Source of the DNA: Polaribacter tangerinus | Lineage (GTDB): Bacteria > Bacteroidota > Bacteroidia > Flavobacteriales > Flavobacteriaceae | Direction: 5' to 3' | Assembly: GCF_038024095.1 (NCBI RefSeq) | Contig: NZ_CP150668.1 | Location: 2,418,001-2,482,000 of the forward strand | DNA length: 64,000 nt | In this document: positions 52,121 through 60,197 of the stretch, in pieces | Numbering within the stretch: position 1 is the stretch's first letter | Layout of the letters: the number at the start of each line of letters is the position of its first letter | Notes under the pieces: generated by a model | Told to the model about the DNA's origin: nothing | The model's database searches: none | What the model saw: the letters and a program-made list of their open reading frames with translations, nothing else | Translations under genes and position numbers: made by a program

Positions 52121-53125
52121 ATGAAACGTAGAAATTTTATAAAAAAAACATCTGTAGGTAGCTTAGGTCTGTTAGCAGCTACCTCTTCTGTTATTGGTTG
52201 TAAATCAGATAAAGAAGAACACGCGTCGTTAAATTTTATCAGTAAAAAATATAGTAAACCACTAGTTATAGCAACTTGGAAAACAGATTTAGCGGTAGAA
52301 ACAGCTGCAAAAGTTTTAGAGAATGGAAATGTTTCTTTAGAGTCTGTAGAGAAAGGTTGTAGGGTTGAAGAAGCTAATGAAAAAGGACAATCTGTAGGAA
52401 AAGGCGGGCTACCAGATAGAGATGGTACGGTAACATTAGACGCTTGTATTATGAATGAAAAAGGAGATTATGGTGCTGTTTTGGGAGTAAAAAATATTAA
52501 ACACGTAATATCTGTTGCTAGAAAAGTTATGGAAGAAACACCACATGTAATGTTGGTGGGTGATGGAGCAGAGAAATTTGCAGTCTCTAAAGGTTTTAAG
52601 CGAGAAAATTTATTAACAGAATCTTCAAAAAAAGCATGGGAAAAGTGGAAACTGACAGCTACATATAAACCTATTATTAATATAGAAAATCACGATACAA
52701 TTGGTATGTTAGCCATCGATAAAAATGGTAATATTTCTGGAGCATGTACCACAAGTGGTTTAGCCTACAAAATGCCAGGTAGGGTAGGAGATTCTCCCAT
52801 TATTGGTGGTGGTTTATTTGTTGATAATGAGGTTGGTGGAGCAGCTGCAACAGGTCTTGGAGAGGAAGTTTTAAAAACTGTCGGAAGCTTTTTAATTGTA
52901 GAGTTGATGCGTCAGGGAAAGTCGCCTCAAGAAGCTTGTGAAGAGGCAATTGGTAGAATAGTAAACAAGCCCGGAAAAAATTATAAAGATTTTCAAGTGG
53001 GTTATATAGCTGTAAATTCTTCTGGTGAAACAGGAGCCTATTCTATACACAAAGGGTTTAGCTATAATTTATATAAAGACAGTTTAAACAGTAATATAAA
53101 ATCAGATTATTATAACAAAGGATAG
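52121..53125 (+). CDS. N4-(beta-N-acetylglucosaminyl)-L-asparaginase, lipoprotein
   Basis: A 334-residue Ntn hydrolase that cleaves GlcNAc-Asn at the root of N-glycans. The self-processing site HDTIGMLAID has nucleophile T193, followed by GNISGACTTSGLAYKMPGRVGDSPIIGGG and GGAAATGLGEE. The N-terminus MKRRNFIKKTSVGSLGLLAA resembles a twin-arginine signal and ends in a lipobox (SSVIGC). The start follows the GH92 stop directly. Glycosylasparaginases need a free alpha-amino group on Asn, so the substrate should be a fully degraded glycopeptide. Confidence 0.93.
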   Translation: MKRRNFIKKTSVGSLGLLAATSSVIGCKSDKEEHASLNFISKKYSKPLVIATWKTDLAVETAAKVLENGNVSLESVEKGCRVEEANEKGQSVGKGGLPDRDGTVTLDACIMNEKGDYGAVLGVKNIKHVISVARKVMEETPHVMLVGDGAEKFAVSKGFKRENLLTESSKKAWEKWKLTATYKPIINIENHDTIGMLAIDKNGNISGACTTSGLAYKMPGRVGDSPIIGGGLFVDNEVGGAAATGLGEEVLKTVGSFLIVELMRQGKSPQEACEEAIGRIVNKPGKNYKDFQVGYIAVNSSGETGAYSIHKGFSYNLYKDSLNSNIKSDYYNKG

Positions 53126-53127
53126 CA

Positions 53128-54450
53128 ATGAATTCTCACAACAAAAAATCGTATAAGAGTGCCTTTATTTTTTTAACAATATTATTTTTCCTTTGGGGCT
53201 TTATAACTGTTCTTGTAGATAGTTTGGTACCAAGATTAAAAGACGTGTTTGAAATGTCTTACGCAAAAACTGTTTTAGTTCAGTTTGCTTTTTTTGTAGC
53301 CTTTTTTGTGTTCTCTTTACCTGCCGGACTTATACTTTCTAAAATCGGATATAAAAAAGGGATTATTTTAGGACTTTTAACAATGGCAGCCGGGTGTTTA
53401 CTTTTTTATCCAGCCGCAGAGTATAGAGTTTTTACTATATTTTTAGTTGGCTATTTTACATTGGCTGGCGGAATTACTATTTTACAAGTAGCTGCAAATC
53501 CTTATGTTGCCATGTTAGGTACTGAAGATGGGGCAAGTAGCCGTTTAAATTTGTCTCAAGCATTTAACTCTTTAGGCACCACTATTGCGCCTGTTATTGG
53601 TGCCTTATTTTTATTGAGTGACTCTGTAAAACCTTCGTCTGAAATTGCATTATTATCTGCCTCAAATAGAGCTACATATTATGCTGCTGAAGCAAGCACT
53701 GTTCAGACACCATTTATTTTTATTGCTTTATTTATTGGATTTCTCGCTTTAGCTTTTTCTTTTATTAAATTGCCTAAACTCATACAAGAAAGCCCTAAAG
53801 GTGGTTATTTATCACTTTTAAAAAATAAAATGATGATGATGGGAGCACTTGGTATTTTTGTTTACGTTGGCGCAGAGGTGGCAGTGGGTAGTTTTTTAGT
53901 GAATTATTTTTTAGACATGAATTTGTCTATCATAATTTTAGAGAATGAAGCAATGATGAATATTGCAAACACAATTGCCAATGTTTTTAATAAAACATTC
54001 ACAAATTCAGATCCAAAATCTTTGTTAGGTGTTTTTGTTATTTTCTATTGGGGAGGCGCCATGTTTGGAAGGTTTATTGGGGCTTACCTCACTAAAATAT
54101 TGCCACCAGGTAAAGTTTTAGGAATTTTTGCCTTTTTAGCTATTAGTATGATTTTAATTTCTATAAACACAGAAGGTTTAATTTCTATGTGGTCTATTTT
54201 AGCAGTTGGGTTATTTAATTCTATTATGTTCCCAACCATATTTACCCTAAGCTTAGAGGGACTTGGCGAGTTAAAAGCACAAGCTTCTGGATTGTTATGT
54301 ATGGCTATTGTTGGTGGAGCCATAGTACCCTTTATATTTGGGAGCTTAATTGATGGATTTGGTTTTAAAACTGCCTTTTTTTTAACAGTTTTATGTTATG
54401 GATATATTTTATTTTTCGGAGTTAAAAAATCTAAAATCAGTACTAAATAA
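53128..54450 (+). CDS. MFS sugar transporter (FucP/NagP-type)
   Basis: A 440-residue inner-membrane protein with 12 helices: FLTILFFLWGFITVLVDSLVPRLKDVFEMSYAKTVLVQF at the start, YFTLAGGITILQVAANPYVAMLG (typical sugar:H+ symporter motif) and AVGLFNSIMFPTIFTLSLEGLGE. Members import fucose, N-acetylglucosamine, glucose or mannose with protons. It is the last gene of the operon and most likely imports the mannose or GlcNAc released. A terminator follows 34 bases later. Confidence 0.9.
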   Translation: MNSHNKKSYKSAFIFLTILFFLWGFITVLVDSLVPRLKDVFEMSYAKTVLVQFAFFVAFFVFSLPAGLILSKIGYKKGIILGLLTMAAGCLLFYPAAEYRVFTIFLVGYFTLAGGITILQVAANPYVAMLGTEDGASSRLNLSQAFNSLGTTIAPVIGALFLLSDSVKPSSEIALLSASNRATYYAAEASTVQTPFIFIALFIGFLALAFSFIKLPKLIQESPKGGYLSLLKNKMMMMGALGIFVYVGAEVAVGSFLVNYFLDMNLSIIILENEAMMNIANTIANVFNKTFTNSDPKSLLGVFVIFYWGGAMFGRFIGAYLTKILPPGKVLGIFAFLAISMILISINTEGLISMWSILAVGLFNSIMFPTIFTLSLEGLGELKAQASGLLCMAIVGGAIVPFIFGSLIDGFGFKTAFFLTVLCYGYILFFGVKKSKISTK

Positions 54451-54484
54451 AGTTTTAGTTTTTACAACTAATAAATTTAATAAT

Positions 54485-54510
54485 AAAAAGCAGCTCTTAA
54501 GCTGCTTTTT
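54485..54510. terminator. Shared bidirectional terminator
   Basis: AAAAAGCAGC and GCTGCTTTTT form a perfect stem around TCTTAA between convergent operons (54450 plus and 54512 minus). Confidence 0.9.
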
Positions 54511-54511
54511 A

Positions 54512-57271
54512 TTATTCTTTAATGATTTTATATACTTGTAGTTTATTGTTGATAAATGCTTTTAAAAAGTATATACCACTGGAGAGATCTTGTATATTGA
54601 ATATTTGATTTTTTGAAAATTCACCGGTAAAAGTTTTGACTTTTTTACCATTTACAGAATAAATATTTATGTTTTTAGAGTCTTGATTTAGTTGAAAACT
54701 ATGCACAATACTATTGGGATAAACTATAAGTTCTTTAGATACTAATGTTTGTGCTTTAGTTGACAATGTGGCAGGTTTATTTGCAAATATTTTGAATTCG
54801 CCTGCATTAAGGCTAAGTGTACTGTTTGTATTTGTTACGTTAATACTACTATTATTATCCAATAAACTATACCAAGTTCCGGTAGTTTGAAAATTCGGAT
54901 TTATATTCTGTGTTTTGGTATCAAAATTACCAACGATTGTAATATGCTGAATATTACTTGCATTTATGTCTGATAATTGAATTTTATGCAAACCAAAAAA
55001 GGTGTTTATATCAATGGTAAAGTTTGATGTTTCAAAAATATCATACTTTAATTTTAGCTCAATGAGTTTGCTATAAATAGTATAAAGATTTTTTCTGTTT
55101 GGTGTATCAAAGTAATTCCATAAAATAGGTTTGTTACCTGTTCTTCCATTTTGATTAATTCCAATATCATACCCCAGTTCTCCAAATTGCCATATCATTT
55201 TTGGTCCTGGAATTGTAAAATAAAAAGCACTCACTAAACCAGCTCTTTCTAGGGCAATATTTGTGTTTTTTATATTGTAAGATCCTTCAACAAGTCCGTT
55301 GTTCTTTGCTTCATAAAGCAGGCGTTCCTCGTCATGACTTTCCATGTAACTAATATTAGCCGGTACAGACCATCCTCTATTTTTGTATGATACCCAAGAA
55401 AAATCAGAATTAGAGATATCACCAGCAATTGCTTTTCGATAGTTATAGTTTTGGTTACCCCAAACCATAATTCCCTTACCTTCATTTAATTTGTAATTTA
55501 CCCATTCGGTTTCTTCTGCATTGGTACCTAAGTGTTCAAAAATTACGTATGAAGTCTGGTCTATTTCCCACTGATAATCTGCGTATTCTTTTAAAATATC
55601 TACCCGGTCTTGTTGAAAACTGTTGGTACAGTTTTGGTCGTTTTCTGTACAGTTCTGTGTAAACCCTTTTGTTAAGTCCCAACGATACCCATCAATTTTA
55701 TATTCTTCAATCCAAAATTGAGCTATTCTTTTGACATAATCTTTAACAGCTTGTTTGCTGTGATTAAAGTCGTTAAAAACACTATAAGAATGTTTAGCAG
55801 TAACATTAAAAAAAGGACTATTGCTAGTAGCTTGTCCCGCATAACCTCCATTGTCTGTATTATACATTCGGTAGTAAGGGTTTTGTCCGCTAGCATGATT
55901 AAATGCAACATCTAAAATTACAGCTATTCCTCTTTTATGGCATTCATCTACCAATTGTTTAAACGCTTTTTTAGTTCCGTAATATTTGTCTAAAGCCATA
56001 TGAAATGAAGGGTTGTATCCCCAAGATTCATTGCCGTCAAACTCCATTATTGGTAAAAATTCTATAGCGTTAACACCTAAATTTTCAAGGTAATCTAATC
56101 TTGCCTTAACAGCATCGAAACTATGAAGTTCATCGAAATCTCTTATTAAAAGTTCGTAAATTACAAGATCTGTTTTTTTGGGTTTTTGAAAGTTTGTTAC
56201 TTGCCAATTGTAAGGTGTTTCTCCTGTTTTTAGCAACGTAACTGCATGATTTGTTTTTCCTGTTGGATACGCAGGTAAATTAGGATAGGTAGTTGAATTT
56301 ATATATTGATCATTATACTCCGATAAAATAACAGTAGAGTATGGGTCTGCAACTCTTAAAACACCTTCAATTAAGTATTGATATAGGTGATCTTTTTGTG
56401 GAGTAAGATTAGAAACTTCTATCCAAAATCTATCTCCATCTTTCTTTAGTAGATAGTTGTTGTTGATGGTCCAATTATTAAAATCTCCAATCAAATGAAT
56501 AAATTCCTTTTCAGGTGCATAAAAAACAAAAGTTGCTTTTGTTGCATCTGTTTTATTTAAGTTTACACCATCTTTAAGTCCAGCAGGTAAACTCTCTATT
56601 ACAACAGTCGGTTTTACTATAGCTGTAAAGTTTAGTGTTTTTTGTTCACCATTACTTGTTGCCTCTAGAGTATAGTTGGTATTTTCGGTAATACTGTTTG
56701 AATAGCTATAAACGGTTTTGTTGTTTTGACTATCTATAACAGTGCCATTTGCTTTTAAAATAAAGTTAGCTGCTACAGAAGCATTAGCATTAATAGGAAA
56801 AGTATCACCGGCGTTAATTATAGTTTGTGAAGCTGTAGGAGTGTTTAAAGTGAGTTGAAATTTACCAACTTTAAAAATTTGGTCTTGAGTTTTTTTATCA
56901 CCAGTCCCATTTTTTGCTTTAACCAACATACCAATACTACCTATATTAGTTCTATTATAAAATGTAGTGGGTGTAAAAGTTATGCTATAACTTCCGTTTC
57001 CGTTGTTGGTAAGTTTTTGAGCTTCATTAGAGTTTGCCCATGTACCATTATTGGGTGCATCTTGTGTGTTAGCGTTGTTATTATCTAAAGACCATGCCCA
57101 TAAATAAACATCTGAAACTCCCCATGCCGATGGGTTTATATTAGAAACAGTTATGGTAATTTGTTCAGTTTCTTCAAAAGTAGTAGGAGATACATTAAAA
57201 GTTGCGTTCTGAACTTGAGTATAACCTACAAAAGATAAACAAAGTAATAAAAGGAGTATTGTTTTTTTCAT
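54512..57271 (-). CDS. Secreted GH13 alpha-amylase with T9SS sorting domain
   Basis: A 919-residue protein: signal peptide (to about 18), an N-terminal beta region (20-225), a CBM48-like domain (about 245-320, LIGDFNNW), and the GH13 barrel (about 370-750). Conserved regions: DVAFNHASG (D454), GYRWDLTKG (nucleophile D532), FEHLGTNAEE (acid E579) and MESHDEERLL (H646, D647). The last 75 residues (VYPNSIVHSFQLNQ to YKIIKE) are a type A T9SS C-terminal domain, so the enzyme is secreted or surface-attached by T9SS. In classical sus loci this role is filled by the lipoprotein SusG. Last gene of the sus-like operon. Confidence 0.94.
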   Translation of the reverse strand: MKKTILLLLLCLSFVGYTQVQNATFNVSPTTFEETEQITITVSNINPSAWGVSDVYLWAWSLDNNNANTQDAPNNGTWANSNEAQKLTNNGNGSYSITFTPTTFYNRTNIGSIGMLVKAKNGTGDKKTQDQIFKVGKFQLTLNTPTASQTIINAGDTFPINANASVAANFILKANGTVIDSQNNKTVYSYSNSITENTNYTLEATSNGEQKTLNFTAIVKPTVVIESLPAGLKDGVNLNKTDATKATFVFYAPEKEFIHLIGDFNNWTINNNYLLKKDGDRFWIEVSNLTPQKDHLYQYLIEGVLRVADPYSTVILSEYNDQYINSTTYPNLPAYPTGKTNHAVTLLKTGETPYNWQVTNFQKPKKTDLVIYELLIRDFDELHSFDAVKARLDYLENLGVNAIEFLPIMEFDGNESWGYNPSFHMALDKYYGTKKAFKQLVDECHKRGIAVILDVAFNHASGQNPYYRMYNTDNGGYAGQATSNSPFFNVTAKHSYSVFNDFNHSKQAVKDYVKRIAQFWIEEYKIDGYRWDLTKGFTQNCTENDQNCTNSFQQDRVDILKEYADYQWEIDQTSYVIFEHLGTNAEETEWVNYKLNEGKGIMVWGNQNYNYRKAIAGDISNSDFSWVSYKNRGWSVPANISYMESHDEERLLYEAKNNGLVEGSYNIKNTNIALERAGLVSAFYFTIPGPKMIWQFGELGYDIGINQNGRTGNKPILWNYFDTPNRKNLYTIYSKLIELKLKYDIFETSNFTIDINTFFGLHKIQLSDINASNIQHITIVGNFDTKTQNINPNFQTTGTWYSLLDNNSSINVTNTNSTLSLNAGEFKIFANKPATLSTKAQTLVSKELIVYPNSIVHSFQLNQDSKNINIYSVNGKKVKTFTGEFSKNQIFNIQDLSSGIYFLKAFINNKLQVYKIIKE

Positions 57272-57294
57272 GGGTTTTATTTAAGTATTAAAAA

Positions 57295-57323
57295 CAAAGG
57301 CCATCCTAAACAGATAGCCTTTG
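57295..57323 (-). terminator. Hairpin between susE/F-like gene and GH13
   Basis: CAAAGGCcATC pairs with GATaGCCTTTG with one bulge, in the 71-base gap. On the minus strand it lies just past the susE/F-like stop, so it may attenuate transcription into the GH13 gene. Confidence 0.6.
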
Positions 57324-57342
57324 AATTGTTTTGTAAGAAAAA

Positions 57343-59019
57343 CTATTTTTTTGTGTAAGTAGGGTTTGCTGGATCAGAGAAATCTAGTACAAAAGAGTAA
57401 GTTCCTGCTGTGGTTACAATATTTGCACCACCTCTTTCTAGTGTTCCATCTGCACCATTATCGCCATAATCTACATCCCAAGCGTTATTTGCTCTAAATT
57501 TGAATTCGCCATCTGTAAGAGTAACATTATTCAAAATCCAGATATCGTTAAAAGGTTTCGACCAATCTCTTTTAAATTGAGCGTCTGGTGTATTTCCCCA
57601 ATCGTTATAGGCACCACCTACTAATCCCCAAACGTTGTCAATTGGTTCTAGCGTATAAGTTAAATCATTCATATCTACTGTTGCGATATAGATACCTTCT
57701 GTAACTACAATATTAGCGCCACCTCCATCTAAGGTTCCATCAGCACCATTATCTCCCCAATCAACATCCCAGCTATTGTTAAGTCTAAACTTCATTTCGC
57801 CATCAATAAGAGTTACAATTCCGCGGAAAACATCAGAATATTGATCATATTCTAACATAAAATCCGGAGATGCACCCCAATTGTTATAGGCACCACCTAC
57901 AATACCTAAAGAAAATTCTTCTTTGCTATATGTGTTGTTATTTAGGTTTAGGGTAATTTTAAATGCACCTTCATCAGTAGTGAAGTTTCCTCCGTTAGAA
58001 GCCACATCATCAGTAGATCCTCCCGAACCTAAGTTGTTGCTCCAATCGTTATTTTCTCTAAATTTCCATTCTCCTGATGCTAATGTAACATAAGCTACTA
58101 AAACACCATCTTCAGCTGTTTTAAACATTGGCATATCTGGTCCGTTCCATCCATTTGTAGTTGCAGAGCCAACAATACCCCAAGTTGTAGAAAGGTCTAG
58201 TACTGTTAAATAAGTTGTTACATTAATTGTTATAACTTCGCTTATTCTTTCTAGTTTAGTACCTGAAGCAGCATCTGTTATGCTAGATGTAATTCTAAGC
58301 GCTACATCTCCAGAAGCATCTACAGCAATACCTGTTTGTAGGGCAATTGAGTTTAGTTTTGAGTGTGTTAATGATAGCGTATTGGTATTTAATACAGAAC
58401 CAACTTCTACAGGGTTAGCAAAGTCTGTGTTTGGTGCTGCCGCTTCTATAGTGTAGTTTACGTCTATAGAAATAGATGCATCTAATATTGGGTCTTCCCA
58501 ATCTAATACAAGAGCAACATCATCATTTTGGTCTAATGATAATACAAATTTATCGCCATTTTCAATACCATTAAAACTTTGAGCATTTACTGGATATGTA
58601 GTTACTAATAACAATATAGTATTTGTTATTTGTGACTCAGTTTTTACTCTCAAATAAATTGCGATGTCTAAAAATTCATCGACACCAGTATCGTTAATTG
58701 CTTTATTAAACTCATCTACAGTCATAGAAAAACTACTTTTAGTAGTTTCACCTAACCTTACAGGATTAGTAAAAGCATTATCTGTAGCCATTTCTACACT
58801 GTAAGAAGCATTTGAATTAATCTCATCTTTCCAAGTAATAGTAAATGCAGGGTTGTCTGGTAAAGCAAAGTTTAAGTAAACATTGCTAATACCTGGTGTG
58901 TTTAATACAAATGCAGGATCTGGACTTGTAATTGTTAAGCTCTCTTCTGCATCGCAAGCAACAAAAAGTAGTGTTAGCGAAAGAAATAAGTAGCTTAATT
59001 TTTTTATGTACGTATTCAT
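57343..59019 (-). CDS. SusE/SusF-like starch-binding lipoprotein with three tandem repeats
   Basis: A 558-residue lipoprotein (Cys22, then DAEES, an acidic start compatible with surface export). Residues 30-270 contain two SusE-type Ig-like domains. From 280 to the end are three similar repeats of about 90 residues (280-370, 371-461, 464-558), each opening WGIVG/LGIVGGAYNNWG/WGLVGGAYNDWG and containing GExKFRxNNxWDVD-type strands and a GGxNI motif. These resemble the starch-binding modules of SusE/SusF. The last two repeats are nearly identical in places (GDNGADGTL ... GGANIV), which indicates recent duplication. Confidence 0.85.
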   Translation of the reverse strand: MNTYIKKLSYLFLSLTLLFVACDAEESLTITSPDPAFVLNTPGISNVYLNFALPDNPAFTITWKDEINSNASYSVEMATDNAFTNPVRLGETTKSSFSMTVDEFNKAINDTGVDEFLDIAIYLRVKTESQITNTILLLVTTYPVNAQSFNGIENGDKFVLSLDQNDDVALVLDWEDPILDASISIDVNYTIEAAAPNTDFANPVEVGSVLNTNTLSLTHSKLNSIALQTGIAVDASGDVALRITSSITDAASGTKLERISEVITINVTTYLTVLDLSTTWGIVGSATTNGWNGPDMPMFKTAEDGVLVAYVTLASGEWKFRENNDWSNNLGSGGSTDDVASNGGNFTTDEGAFKITLNLNNNTYSKEEFSLGIVGGAYNNWGASPDFMLEYDQYSDVFRGIVTLIDGEMKFRLNNSWDVDWGDNGADGTLDGGGANIVVTEGIYIATVDMNDLTYTLEPIDNVWGLVGGAYNDWGNTPDAQFKRDWSKPFNDIWILNNVTLTDGEFKFRANNAWDVDYGDNGADGTLERGGANIVTTAGTYSFVLDFSDPANPTYTKK

Positions 59020-59045
59020 TTTCTTTATATTATAAGTTAGTAATA

Positions 59046-60176
59046 TTATAAATTTAATGGAATTAAAATGTAATTACCAGTTAAATCATTAAACCAAACA
59101 TCGTAATTATCTTCTACAACAACAGGAATATTACCACCACCATTGGTTGCAATTCCAGAAAAAGGAGAAGTATTTCCCCAATTTGCTCCTGCATCTGTTA
59201 AGAAAGATACTTCGCCAGGGGTAAGTTTTACATTATTTGCATACCAAATATGACCATCAAAAGATAGTTGATTCATTGTAACATCTGCTGTACTTGTACC
59301 TGTTAAAGTTAAAGAGGCTGGGCTATTTTTACCAGTTGCATTAAAGGGAACAAGTGTATACTCTCTTTTTGCAAAATCTATAGTAAAAGAGTAGTATCCT
59401 GTAGTTGAAACACCAAATCTTCCTGGGTCTCCAGACTGAGTACCAGGATTTCCTGCTACTTTACCACTTTCACTTGGGTCGTCGCTACCTTCATTTTTTG
59501 CTTCACCCCATTGTGGCTGCCATAGTCCTTTAGTTTCTAGAACTTTAAAACGTCCTTCGTTATAATCACCACTATCATTTGTTAAAAGTCCTGTGTAATA
59601 ATATACATTTTCATCATTTGCATCTCTAAATAAAGGAGGGTTATTGTTATTGTTATTCCATCCTGGAGCTACACCATTACCTACTAAATAGTAGTCGTTA
59701 AATACATAGTTAAAGTATGGGTATACTTCTAAACTTATTACGTTAGAGTTTACAATTTCACTGTTTTGTGTACCTAATGAAGAGGCCACTCGAATGTATA
59801 CTTTTTCCCATGAAAAAGGATTTAAACCTGCGTTACCAACGGCAGTATTTACTTCACTTACCGATAATGTTGTAGCTGTTTTTCCTGTAACAGAAGTAGC
59901 GGTGGTAAAATTTGTAAATGCCTCATCGTTAGAGAATTGTACAGCGTAGTTTATAGAAGCAGGTTGCCCATAAGTTGCTTCGGTCCAATTAAGTGTAATG
60001 GCCTCGTTGTTTGTATTGACACCATCTAATTCTAATCTAGAAAAATTTAATTCTTCTAAATTTGGAGCAGTTGGAGAAGAAATTTCAAACTTCTCTGAAC
60101 TATCATCACAAGCGTTAAAAACAAGTAATATGAGTCCTAATAAGGTTACTGCTGAAAACTTTTTTATATTTTTCAT
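59046..60176 (-). CDS. susE: SusE-like outer-membrane starch-binding lipoprotein
   Basis: A 376-residue lipoprotein (signal to FNAC, then DDSSE, again acidic). It has an N-terminal SusE domain with ITLNWTEATYGQPASINYAVQFSNDEAF, followed by a C-terminal starch-binding module region (YFNYVFNDYYLVGNGVAPGWNNN, FKVLETKGLWQPQWGE, TGYYSFTIDFAKREYTLVPF). It lies between susD and the longer susE/F-like gene, 21 and 26 bases from its neighbours, so all are one operon. Confidence 0.88.
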   Translation of the reverse strand: MKNIKKFSAVTLLGLILLVFNACDDSSEKFEISSPTAPNLEELNFSRLELDGVNTNNEAITLNWTEATYGQPASINYAVQFSNDEAFTNFTTATSVTGKTATTLSVSEVNTAVGNAGLNPFSWEKVYIRVASSLGTQNSEIVNSNVISLEVYPYFNYVFNDYYLVGNGVAPGWNNNNNNPPLFRDANDENVYYYTGLLTNDSGDYNEGRFKVLETKGLWQPQWGEAKNEGSDDPSESGKVAGNPGTQSGDPGRFGVSTTGYYSFTIDFAKREYTLVPFNATGKNSPASLTLTGTSTADVTMNQLSFDGHIWYANNVKLTPGEVSFLTDAGANWGNTSPFSGIATNGGGNIPVVVEDNYDVWFNDLTGNYILIPLNL

Positions 60177-60197
60177 CGTTTCTAATTTGTATATTAA

